Positions 22,917 to 33,426 of a stretch of 64,000 bases of DNA are shown here, piece after piece (position 1 is the first letter of the stretch; every line of letters begins with the position of its first letter). Made by a program: the position numbers and the translations under genes. This stretch comes from Apiotrichum sp. Y4204 (Eukaryota; Basidiomycota; Tremellomycetes; Trichosporonales; Trichosporonaceae), in contig JAMYHL010000001.1 of NCBI GenBank assembly GCA_025531455.1, forward strand, positions 930,001 through 994,000, written 5' to 3'. The notes beneath the pieces were generated by a model, which saw nothing but the letters and a program-made list of their open reading frames with translations, ran no database searches and was not told the origin of the DNA.

Positions 22917-22952
22917 AACGAACGGGGCGAGCTAGTACTAGCCCGTTTCGTT
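22917..22952. repeat. Nested inverted repeat with a perfect 12-nt palindrome
   Basis: Arms 22917-22928 and 22941-22952 match at 10 of 12 positions, and the core GCTAGTACTAGC (22931-22942) is a perfect palindrome. It could form a hairpin or bind a dimeric regulator. Confidence 0.6.
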
Positions 22953-23631
22953 GAGGTTCGAGGCTAGACTCTCGCAGACTCGCGAGGACTCGAGGGGCGC
23001 AGTGCCACACCGCCCAGCGGCCCAGCGCGCTCAGGGCGGTGGTTGTCCGGGGTGCCACGACGGCGTAGACCACGCTCCAGAGCTCAAGAGCTTTCAGAGA
23101 TTCCAGGGATTTACCGCAATCCGCAGTCGTCGAACAATGCGTTTGTGGCCGTTTGACGGCCCGCAGACCCGCGAGATAGATGGCCCCGATCGCTATTTCT
23201 GATCAGTTTGCGGAATGCTGAGCTGTGGCGCGGATCGGCGCTAGCGTACCTCCAAGGGAAGGGCTCGGGCGAGGTCGGCAAAGCGCGTCGAAGCCCGTTG
23301 GGCCGTTTGACCGTTTGACCAGTGTCTGCTGCGCTGCGCACTGGTAGTGAAGCTGTGAAACTGCATTGGGGTCAAGCTGTACGATAATACACTGCACCTA
23401 CAATGTACAGCATGTACAGTCAGTACACGACGCTCCTGAGAGACCCATGGCGATGAGCAGCACCGTGTAACGCGTACTGTGTACCGAGTTGAGCGTACAG
23501 CCCAACAGGACTACGGCCCTTGACTCGGTGTAAATAGCTTTTGCCTGCCCCCATCGACGAAGGGGTGACTGCGGATACGGGGGACGAGGATCGAGGGCGC
23601 TGTCGAACCGGGGCGCAGCTGCGGATTGACA

Positions 23632-23678
23632 CGGACAGGGGACAGGGGACAACAGCGGACAACGGACAGTCGGACAGC
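23632..23678. repeat. GGACA-rich degenerate tandem
   Basis: Repeated GGACAGGGGACA, GGACAAC and GGACAGTC units over about 47 bp, intergenic. Confidence 0.7.
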
Positions 23679-24793
23679 TCAGCAGTGGTCCGTGCGGCAT
23701 TCCGCGCTTGTGGTGCGGAATGAATGGAAGGGATGCAGGATAAATATTTGCTGTACTTAGCTGTGCTGTAAGGCGTGGAATCCTGATAACCTTTTGGGCC
23801 TGTGCCTTGCGGGCTTGCGGGCGTGCCGTCTTGCCACAGCTTGCCGTTTGATGGGTGAAATATCTTGCCATTCTGGATTGCAACGAAGATCGTCTCAGAT
23901 CTCAACGACGAAAAGGGGGCAAGCGGTCCGTGTTAGTCTGATACGTTTGATAAGCCCCAGAGGTCCCAGCCGCAGGGTGCTAGGGTGCACTTGTCGCTGC
24001 GTCTGATATCCGACATGTGCATCCATTGCGCCATCGCTGCGAGCAGCAGATGGGGCATGGGGGGGTTGCTAGATCCCCAGATTCCCAGATCACCAGCAGT
24101 TAGATCAGCAGAGAGAGCTTCTTGGCTTGGGACACGCAATGTGCAGCTATGCGCAGCCTCTCCTTCCAATGGTTGTCCATCGTTGTGATGCTGGAGCGGG
24201 GTATCTCTCCTCCAGCTCGGTGAGGCCCTCCAAGCTCCAAGTCCAACCTCCAAGTGGCAAGCTCCGAGCTCTAGTGCACGACAGGGCTCGACGCTGCTCG
24301 GAACTCGTTCGGGAACTCGCTGTCGCGCCTCCATACGTGTTGGCCCCGGCGCAGTTCGCGGTCCAGGTCGTTGCGGCGTCTGTCTGGCCGTGTGGCGCCG
24401 TGCGCGCCGTAGCCGCGTGCTACATGCTTGTGTCCTCGCGCCTCGATTCCTCGAATCCTCAAGTCCCTGTTGCCTGGCCTACCGGGCGTATCAGAGCGGC
24501 GACCCGATGGATATGGCCCCATGGCTGAAGGAAAGTCAGTGTTCTCCTACCGCGCCATTCGCGTCCCTCGCCAGCTCGCGGGCTCGCCGTCCTTCTGCTG
24601 ATAAAGTGCGCAGCACTGGTGTCGATCGGCGGACCAAGCTCAATGCCAAGAAAACGCTGATCCCAGGCCTCGCTATAGTTAGAACTCCTCCTTGGCTTGG
24701 TCGCCGACATCCGGCCGTGAGTAAGAGTACTATACATGCAGTCTACAAACCCACTCCCACTCCGCCGACTCGGCGGGTACCGCACGTTGGGCC

Positions 24794-25909
24794 CTACTTC
24801 TGCTCCTTCTTGAAGGGCGGGAGGCCGGCGCCCTCGCGCACCGCGCCCGCCAGCGATGACCAGTCGAGGTTCTGGTCGCCGAGCTCGACTGCGCGCTCCA
24901 TGTTCTGCTTGGCGAGCGCGATCGTCGGCATCGGGACGGGGTGGCCGAGATCTGCGCCGACCGAGAGGATGTTGCGCGCGTCTGTGGGTCAGCGTGCGAG
25001 CTATGCGAGACAGATGTGTTGGGAGAGCTGTTGGTGCTGCTAAGGCCATGCGCGGTGTGCGCTTCCACTCTCGCTCCTCTTACTCACCCTTCAGACCGCC
25101 CTCGAGGCGGAATCCGCCGGCCGAGTGGAAGTCGCCGTGGGCAATCTTCTTGCCGTATGCAATGTACGAAGGGGTGGGGAAGAAGAGCTCGACAAATTGG
25201 AGGAACACGTCCGAGTCAATGTTGAGCGCGTCGCCGAGCGCAAACGTCTCTGCGAGCATCTCGATGACGCCGAGAATCAGCGCGTTGCCCATGAGCTTGA
25301 GCGTCGTGCCTGCGAATCAGCCCCGGCCTAGCAAATGTATTACCTCTACCCACCCTTGTACACCTCCTCGCCAATGTCGACGACAGCGCGCGCAGAGACC
25401 TCGAGGAGGGGCCGCACGGTCTTGCGTGCCTCGGCCTCACCGGCCACAAGCTGGATGAGCTTGCCGGCCTTGGCGGCGTCCGGGCGCCCAAAGACGCAGG
25501 CGGTGAGGCACGTGTTCCCGCTGGCCTTTGCGATCTTCTCGAGCTCAACTGCAGGGTTAGCGCCGAGCTACCACTGTCTTTTATACAGCTACGTACTGGA
25601 AGTCTTGGGGTTGACGGAGGACTGGTCGACGAGGATCTTGCCGGTCGTCGCGCCGCTGATCTGGGTGACGACGTCGGTTGCCGCGGCGTCATTGAGCACC
25701 ATGAGGAAGATGACATCGCACGACGATGCGAGGTCCGTCACGTTCTCGACAAACGTCGCGCCCTTGATGGTCTCCTTGAGCGCGGGATACTTGTCCTTGC
25801 TGCGGTTCCACACGGCGAGGCTGCCGCCATTCTCCGCAGCGTACTTTGCGAGATGGACCGAGATCTCGCTGCCCATGTTGCCGAGGCCGGCGTAGCCAAT
25901 AGCGACCAT
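24794..25909 (-). CDS. Beta-hydroxyacid dehydrogenase, 3-hydroxyisobutyrate or glyoxylate reductase-like
   Basis: Minus-strand exons are 25909-25597, 25548-25354, 25309-25088 and 24981-24794, giving 305 residues. The N-terminal NAD(P)-binding fold starts GYAGLGNMGS (GxGxxG), is followed by a possible cofactor-selecting VWNRSKDK (Arg, suggesting NADPH), and contains the substrate motif DQSSVNP. The C-terminal all-helical domain has the catalytic-Lys helix KLMGNALILG. Enzymes of this 6-phosphogluconate-dehydrogenase-like family reduce or oxidise short beta-hydroxyacids (3-hydroxyisobutyrate, glyoxylate, succinic semialdehyde, tartronate semialdehyde). No mitochondrial presequence is evident, so a cytosolic reductase is more likely than classical valine catabolism. 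Splice phases are consistent at all three introns (48, 44 and 106 nt). Confidence 0.85.
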
Positions 25910-26837
25910 GTTGAGAGTTTAGGAGGTTAGAAGGGGGAGTGAGAGGTGAGAGATGAGTTGAGCTGCTCTAAACGCTGGGTGTGATCGGGTGGTTGGTGAG
26001 GAGAAATGAGCCGAGACAAGTCGCTTTATATCTCCTCCAATTGTCAAAGATCCAAGACGGTTCGGAATGCATGACGCCGTCATGTAATCTCGGCACTCGG
26101 CGGCCCCGATGCCACCCGGGCCCCCCAAGACACCGGTGATCGCCGCCAGCATGGCTCATCAGCTTAATCTCATTCACTATGCATTAGCTCTTGCTGCTGG
26201 CTGGTCGAGTAGCTGGCAGCTAGCATGCTCTCTATTCACTTCACTGCATTCCGAGCCCGGAATAGCCCGAGAGGTCACCAATCGCTCCCGGTAGCTCAGT
26301 CATCACTGCCTTTTAGTGCCAGTTAGTTGTTCCGCACGCAGCTCGGTGCCGGCCACCTCGGCCCCGGAGAACACCGCATCGTTGGGAGTGCTGAGAAATC
26401 ATCGAAATCACCGACCGTTCAGCCCGGAGCCCCGCGTTTGGGGTTGTTTTCTCGAACAGTTGTCAACAAATGCGTTTCGTCGTTACCAAGCACTCGCACC
26501 TACAACACTATGAGTCTAGTATGCTTGACTGAGGCTAAGCGAGTGGACCTGGGCAGCATGTTTGGTTTCGGCCGAAGGCTCTGTTCTCTCCGTCATTACT
26601 ACTACTGCATAGTTGTGACCTGCTTGCTTAAGCCTCCTCGTCGCTCGCAGGATATGTATAAACATCGGAGGCTACCATCAGCATCATGATTGTCGACAGG
26701 GAAAATCGTGGACTTTGTTTGTGGAAAGCCTGTATGTCTCCTTGGGCTGGGAAGCTGTACGCGTCTTATCTTAATGCAGCTTGCGGCGATAGTCACCTCG
26801 TGTTCGGAGCTACAGTATCATCGAACACGAATTTCTA
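25910..26837. other. Intergenic between reductase and F-box-like gene
   Basis: It holds the reductase promoter on one side and the 3' end of the F-box-like gene on the other. No gene recognised between them. Confidence 0.55.
26025..26030 (-). promoter_or_regulatory. TATA-like element of the reductase gene
   Basis: It reads GATATAAAG on the minus strand, about 116 bp upstream of the start codon at 25909. A plausible TATA box. Confidence 0.45.
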
Positions 26838-27983
26838 CTACGAATAGTAGTCTTCATCCGTGTCATGCCCGTCGTCTGAATAATTGAATTCGAAGTCATC
26901 GAAATCCTCTTCATGCCAATAAAAAGAGCTTGACCCGGGACGGCCTGAGAGGTACCGGGGAGGACAGAAAGGCACATCGGGGGATGGCTTGTCGGTCACT
27001 TGGGATCCAGCAGAACCGATGATGTCGCGTGGGATCGGCGGTAATTGAGTCTCACGCCAACCGTGACTTTGCTGCCAATCAGACATGGATATAAACATGA
27101 CCTTGTTGAGCCCTTCGACTTTCCTATCCGGCGAAACCGATGTGTCGTTCTTGTATATCATGTCATATGCCGCTTCCAGCCTTTCGAAAAAGAAGCGCTC
27201 ATGGACACCGGCTATTAATTCCGAGGTAGTTCCGCAGAGAAAGAGTGAGGGAAGAGTTTCCACGCCCACAATTCGAACACTGTCCAGCGTGTTCAGATAG
27301 GACGCCACTTTAGTGATGAGATCGTCAAGGGCGTGCAGGCCACACCCGTCTACTTGCTGGAGAACAGATTTGACGTTGAAAACGTCGAAGACAAGAACGT
27401 ACTCGTGGTATCGCGGAGAATTGGAATATAGGACTCTGTCGGGCACAACGTGATGGGCGTACTTTCGCAGGAAGTAGGAGGCATTAAGGCGGATGTACTG
27501 AACATGGCGAGAAATACATCCCGCATCCCTCAAATGCACGGGCGGTGAGGGGGGCAAAAAATACGGGACCTCAAGCCAAGCTGCATAGGATACTTGTGTT
27601 GCACCATGCAGTGCGGCTGAGCTCCTTTGCGGACCCCAAATACAGCGAACAGTAGCTGTGTCGCACAACGGCAGAGTGCACCCCTCAGGGATACCATAAT
27701 AATCGATACAGCACGCCTCCGCGAGACTGGAAAAGTCGAAGGAACCATCGCGGTATCTGGGTAGCGGAATACGGCGAAAGGGAGCAGTTGGCTCGCGGAC
27801 TTCGGGGCGAAGATCTTTTCCAGTGCCGAAGGCGACGTGAGCTAGGAGCGCCTGGTTGGCGACTTTAAGGGCATGCCTTGACGTCAAGCGGAGACTCAGA
27901 AGCGCCTCATAAGGGGCGTATTTGACGAAGAGGTCAAAAATGTGAGGGTAAGAGTCAAACTCGAGGGCTGCGGGAGATGTCAT
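26838..27983 (-). CDS. F-box-like protein of unknown function
   Basis: An uninterrupted 381-codon frame starting MTSPAALEFDSYPHIFDLF. The N-terminal YPHIFDLFVKYAPYEALL plus LRLTSRHALKVANQALL resembles the degenerate F-box found in large lineage-specific families of Trichosporonales, as far as I recall. The middle has no catalytic motif. It includes VRIVGVETLPSLFLCG, typical of the hydrophobic strands in such proteins. The C-terminus is very acidic (EEDFDDFEFNYSDDGHD). If the F-box call holds, it would be an SCF ubiquitin-ligase substrate receptor. The lack of introns contrasts with nearly every neighbour and suits a recently duplicated or retroposed family member. Gene reality is well supported by length and composition; function is uncertain. 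Confidence 0.7.
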   Translation of the reverse strand: MTSPAALEFDSYPHIFDLFVKYAPYEALLSLRLTSRHALKVANQALLAHVAFGTGKDLRPEVREPTAPFRRIPLPRYRDGSFDFSSLAEACCIDYYGIPEGCTLPLCDTATVRCIWGPQRSSAALHGATQVSYAAWLEVPYFLPPSPPVHLRDAGCISRHVQYIRLNASYFLRKYAHHVVPDRVLYSNSPRYHEYVLVFDVFNVKSVLQQVDGCGLHALDDLITKVASYLNTLDSVRIVGVETLPSLFLCGTTSELIAGVHERFFFERLEAAYDMIYKNDTSVSPDRKVEGLNKVMFISMSDWQQSHGWRETQLPPIPRDIIGSAGSQVTDKPSPDVPFCPPRYLSGRPGSSSFYWHEEDFDDFEFNYSDDGHDTDEDYYS

Positions 27984-28832
27984 GATGACGCGATCTTGAT
28001 GTCAGCTTGAGGAGTGGGAAATGGGCGTTAAGTGGGAAGAAACGGATATGCAGCGGGAGAAGATCTTGCTAATCGGACGGTGAAGTTGCAGAACTGGAAC
28101 TGAGAACGAGGAAGACTGTGGTTCGTGACTTGACGAGTGGCGGCAAGCGCTCCTGTACCGAGAACTTGCAACACGAAGGAGGTAACAGTCGAGTCGGCTA
28201 CCGAATATGCTGTGAATGACGCTGCTGAGATCAGCTCCTTAATCTGCTTTGAGCCAAAGCGGTGATACTCACACGTATACTCGTCCACGGGGGGGTGCCA
28301 GACGGAGCGACAGGAAGGAAGAGGAAAATGAGCACCACCAACGCCGCAAAGAGTCAGACTACGGGACGACGACGAAGGCGACAAAGGTAAACTTATGTGA
28401 AGGAGAGGAAGTGAGAGATAGAAGTTGAGAGAAAAGAAAGGAAAGAGAACAAGGATGGACACCGAAAGAAGAAGGAGGAAAGCAACGAGGCAGGCGAGCA
28501 CACACCCACACACCCACGACTGTCCTCGAGGTCTTGATCCTCGTCAAGATCGTCCCTGTCGCCATAACAACTCAGTGGCCTGGGGCCCCGCGCCATCCGG
28601 GGTTTTAACATCCGGATATCCAAGAATTCCCAAGCCATGGCTGACACTTGGAGGGCCTTTCATAACTGCACAGCTTTTTCTTAAGCTCGCCGGCCCCGCC
28701 GAAGTCATGCAAGTCGCCACACCATCTCCACGCGGAGCCTGGAGGTTGCATGTATCGCATGTACTGTATTTGCATGTTTGCATAGGTCGTTTGTGCCTCT
28801 GACCCTCACCCTCGAAGTCTTGGCGCGCCAAG

Positions 28833-28846
28833 CCCCCCCCCCCCCC
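28833..28846 (+). repeat. Poly-C tract
   Basis: Fourteen consecutive C in intergenic DNA. The length may be affected by sequencing error. Confidence 0.85.
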
Positions 28847-31800
28847 ACCTACAAAAGCACACACGTTCGTGGCACGGCAAATGCTCGACTTTATCTCGGC
28901 CTCGATCGACCTCCGACGCCGATTCCACCCACACCGGACGCTTGGCGCCGAGACGGCATTCGGCAGACTAGCAGACTGCCCAATCGGTGTTGCGGACGGG
29001 CGGAGATGAGGCATTTCGGAGATTTGGTGCTGCGTTGCTTTTGGCGTGTAATTCGGGCGTGACCGTTGTGAAGGTAGTGGACATTGAATCTTGGCTTTTG
29101 GATCTCTGGGGAGGAGAGGTGGTGTCGACCACGGCGGTAGGCAGGCCGGTGCGCTGCGCTACTCCTTGGAGTTGCTGCTCACGGTGTCGCTATCTCCTGC
29201 CCTACTGTCTCGCAAAGCCGCTTGAGCTCGAGCACGCCAGCAGGCTGCACGCGGTGCCATCACGCTGGCCATGTGCTGCGCACAGCCCAGCCGTAGCACG
29301 CGTCGCGTAGGCACAGCTTAATAGCTTCCAACGCAGCTACCAGATCCCCAACCCGGATCTCGTATGACAGGAATAACCTTGGTGCAATATGTAACTCTGT
29401 AACTGCCGTACCTGGGACACCAGGAGACAACCTTAGGCACACGCGTATCGCGTACAATGTGTTACCAGGAAACGATGCCACACTGAATGTGGCGACCGGT
29501 CGGCACTTGATGATGCGATGATCCCTTGATGATCCCTCGATGATGAGATGACCCCATTCTGATACGCTGTTCGCTCTCGGCCCGAACAAGTAGCACATGG
29601 ATGGAACATCAGACGACCAGATTGTGGCAACTGGGGCACGCACGAGCATGCGGAGTTGCTTCAAGGATGGAAATCGGGGTAGAGGCAGGAATGAGGCCGC
29701 GCCACGAACTGCTACTTCCACTGGAATTGGCATGAACACGTCAAGCTTATGAGCATGTGAGCACGCGTTTGAGCACGCGAGCACACAAGCACACCGACAC
29801 CCCAGAAGAGTACTCTCGTGATGCGTGCACTGTCCTGTGCACTGTCCTGACTGCGGCCAGTGCCATGACCAAATGCCATGCGCACAGGCGTGCTCCGCGC
29901 TTTTGGAATGTTACGGCGATGGCACTGCCTGTTTCGACGGTGTACAGGTGTATCCCCGCTTTGACCCCAGCAGGCCAGCAGGGTTGTGCACACGACTCGG
30001 GACAGGATTAGGGACCCAGGACTGAGTACAGCGCGACGTACGCGCGACGTGCGGACGGCGAGTGCCTCGTGGGTCGCGGGCCGTATCTGCCCTCGCTATC
30101 ACAATCATCATCATCAATCCTGCAATCCTCTCTGTATCTCAGTAGCTCAGTAGGCTAGTTGGAGCAGTTGACGTGTTGCACGAGCAAAAGTGAGTGGGTG
30201 GCAAACGTAAGGACGCGTCAGACTGCGGTATGATGTCGGGTTTCCATTCCGATGAATGTCGCCACCCGTCGATCAGCGCAGTAAGCTCTCGATCGGCGCA
30301 GCGACCTGCAGCACCGCATGTCGGGGATCGGCGTGGCGGACTTTCGAGCCCGGCCCCGGCACAGTCTTAATGTACATAACCTATGCCGAATACCTTCGGC
30401 AATTGGCGTGTAGGTGGCAAACGTATGCAGACACGCAGGCGGTGGTGCCCGGGGGGGAGACGTCATGTCTCATAGCTCATGGACTGCGCGCACACCGGTG
30501 TGTCCACATCATCGTGTGGTGCCGGATGGACTTGATCGCGCTTGATTAGATGCATGACCTGGAGCTGCAGGAGCTGGACGACTAGCATGAGTGGTTTGAG
30601 GTACACGGTGGATATCCGATCGAGCCCACTCCTTGGTCCCTGGCCTGTATGGCCTGCCTATCCTTTGGGTCCTGGATCGAAGGGGCTCCTGATCACTGAA
30701 GGGCCGATCGGAGATTAGCATTGTGCCTGCCAAGATTATTTGCTTCTGACCTGACCCCAGGCCTGGGTCCCCAGCGGCCAGCGGACTTGTGCTGGTGGCA
30801 AGCTCCATGCTCCGAAGCGCGAGGGACGCTTCCCTGCATATGGGTGAGAATAGCTGCATGCAGCATGTGTGCATGTGCACCATTATCGTTATTTCGCAGA
30901 TTCACATCTCGTTTGCGATATTAATGGAACCACCGGAGATAGGCGTCGGAGTGCACAGCATGACGCGTTTCCATTGTCAGCGCGTAGTTGCGGCTCGAAG
31001 CTGCATGGTGATAATTGTGACAGCGGGCCGACCGTTGGTGGCTCCACGTAATGCATCCGACGATTCTATTGAGTCTGCATCCGATTCTTACGGCGTCATT
31101 TGGGGCATTAGCCCTGCCTGGTTTGGGTCTGGTGGCCTTGGTGGCAAACTCGCCAAATAGCGGGAGAGTGCAATTGGTATTACTCCGAGTGCCGAAAAGG
31201 CGTGACTGATCGAGAGTGGGATCGGTGTGGCTGATGCAGTGCATGGAGGATTGAGGAGACTTCTTGCTCATCATGCACGATTTAGTTTTCCGCCACCACC
31301 GTCAGAGATCGCAGATCAGGCTTGGACTCGTTTATGAGCATTACTTTTCTCATTGCAGAACATCTCCCAGGCATCCAGATACAGTAGATCCCTTCTCCCC
31401 CATCACTATCAATACAGTTTAGGATTACCACACCGTTCGTCGAGGCCATTAGCCGCCGCCCATATGGCCGTGATACCAATCTGGCTCTGATGGTGTTTGG
31501 GCCCATATGGGTAGGGCTTGGCACTCCAGGGCTGCAACAGCCGAGGCCCTGCGGCCCTTACCGGGGCCTTGGTCCTCATACATACCTGTCAGTGTATGAG
31601 GGTCCTGGCTGGCATGGCTGGCTGGTCTGGCCTGTCTGGCAAGCATACTGAGATGTGATTGCGCACTTGCCACTCGCCACTTGCCACCTCGCCCCATCTG
31701 GCCATCTCGCTAGACGGCCAAAGCCGTGCCCACAGCGTGATGGACCGGAAATACGCCGACGACCACAGTACCACACAGTGTGGGGCTCGCGCCAGTGCAG

Positions 31801-32105
31801 GGTCACGAAAGGTAAGCCCCTCCACACATGCCAAGTGAAAGTCTCTCCCGCCTGTTTCTCCGTCACTGGCCTTACTGGCGTGTTCCTGTTTGTTGTCCTA
31901 GGTGTTCTTGCATCTGGGCCCTCGCACTGTGGTTGCGCGATGGTCGCCCTGTACTTGGCCCGTTGCCGGTGGAGCAAGCGGGCCAGTCGAGCTTTCCTGG
32001 ACCTCTGGACCGTGGGACAGCCATCCTCCAATTGCTGAAAGGTAAAATTAAAAATCGCGCATTGTGCCAAGACAATGCCATCACCCGCGTAGTGTCCGAC
32101 ATCGG

Positions 32106-32139
32106 CATCATCATCATCATCATCATCATCACACACACA
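32106..32139. repeat. CAT triplet microsatellite joined to a CA run
   Basis: About eight and a half CAT triplets are followed by four CA units, intergenic. Confidence 0.9.
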
Positions 32140-32872
32140 TCACGCCGAGCACAGAATGCGCTACGAAGCTTCTGTGATCTAATCCACCGCAGTAGCTGTA
32201 CTCTGCATATTGTACGCAGCATGCATATGGGATGTCCTGATATCCTGGACTGTGCTGTATATCCGCACAGCATGCATCACACCCCGAGAAATAGGGGCGT
32301 CCCCTTGTTTAGTAATGGCCCCAAGGAACCATGGGCTAATTGCTCGTTACACGTCAAATGATACATTTGAACATGGGACAAGGGGGGACGAGTGCTGGTT
32401 ATCAGGCACGAATAGGACGGTGGAGGTTGTATGGTAGGCATTAGGAATGTATTAGGTTTTCGCGTTTTCGTCGTTTATCTTTTTTAGCGTGGCTAGCGCA
32501 GGTGGATGGGTGGGGCCACGCCGGAGACAGGGGGGAAGGGAGGGGGGTAAGGGTGGAATGAGGGCTCTCGGGGGGGGGCGAGGGGAAAGGGAAAACGAGT
32601 CGCGGACCGTGTGGGGAGCCGGGCATGAGAGCAGAGGGAGCCGTACCTTTCTGATCTGATGCCGTCCATTTTGAGGCGGTGCAAAAAAGCGAAAAAAAAA
32701 AGACCTCACTCTGGATTTCCCCCTTTGGAACCTACAGCGCCATACGCAATCCACCGCCAGCGCGCCAGCCAGGCAGTGTGGCCACCCAGCATACACACAC
32801 ACACACGACTGACAGTGTGTGGTGTGGCTTGGCACTCTCGAATGTATGAGGGGATGGAGAATGGAGGTGCAA

Positions 32873-32898
32873 GCATGCAGCATGCAGCATGCAGCATG
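32873..32898. repeat. CATGCAG heptanucleotide tandem
   Basis: Three and a half near-identical CATGCAG copies, upstream of the calcium ATPase leader. Confidence 0.85.
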
Positions 32899-33426
32899 GA
32901 GCGGGCCATCTAGGTCATCGTCTGGAGTACCTCTCTCTGTCCTTTCCATATCTTCACTACTGCTTGTCCTCCATCTCTTTTCTTTCAGTCTCCCACCTTT
33001 CGACTGTTGCTCCAAACTCCAGTGGTCCACGCCACCAACAACATTGACGACAACTGCTCGACACTTGGCTTTCGTATAGAAATAAACTCTTCCCCTTTCT
33101 TCATTGCTCTCCACCACAGTTCGCTCCGCTCCGTCCTCGTCACACCGGCCCCTCACCCGGACAAGGCCCTGCAGCTCCTCGATCGAACTCAGTACCCAAA
33201 AGCCCTTCCTTCCTTTGATCTCCCCTCCTCATCACTCCTCATCCTCGCTCGTGTGCACTGCCACACCGCCTCAATCGGGCATCACCTCCATCTCACCTCC
33301 TCTCTTCCTCCTATAACTGGACTCGACTTAGGTATTCGTACAGGCAACCAGATCTGCTGCGCCCCTCGTTCCCTCCCGCACCCACTGCACACCCCATCTG
33401 CCTGAGCGCGCGATCTGCCGTTCACC

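Larger units (their letters stand above)
22305..24793. other. 2.5 kb intergenic region
   Basis: No gene recognised. It includes the leader of the 22304 gene (purine-rich plus strand to about 22600, with a TATATC element at 22500-22505), a nested palindrome at 22917-22952 and a GGACA tandem at 23632-23678. A 160-codon minus-strand frame at 22591-23073 has no recognisable feature and I do not call it. Confidence 0.5.
27984..33426. other. 5.4 kb gene-free region
   Basis: The largest stretch without a supportable gene. It carries a C homopolymer (28833-28846), a CAT/ATG triplet run followed by CA (32106-32139), a CATGCAG tandem (32873-32898), and a pyrimidine-rich leader of the calcium ATPase from about 32930. 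Minus frames at 28028-28513 and 29260-29784 were examined and not called. No terminal repeats, transposase or reverse transcriptase motifs are visible. Confidence 0.5.

Noticed and set aside
22591..23073. 160-codon minus-strand frame
   Set aside because: Arg/Pro-rich chance frame with no domain; the overlapping palindrome is the only structure there.
28028..28513. 161-codon minus-strand frame upstream of the F-box-like gene
   Set aside because: Begins with a pyrimidine-driven Leu/Phe/Ser run and lies where that gene's leader is expected; not convincing as a protein.
29260..29784. 174-codon minus-strand frame
   Set aside because: No start context, domain or homology that I can recognise, and the composition is like other chance frames in the same spacer.
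27984..33426. Possible transposon or centromere in the gene-free gap
   Set aside because: No reverse transcriptase, transposase, long terminal repeats or target duplications were seen.
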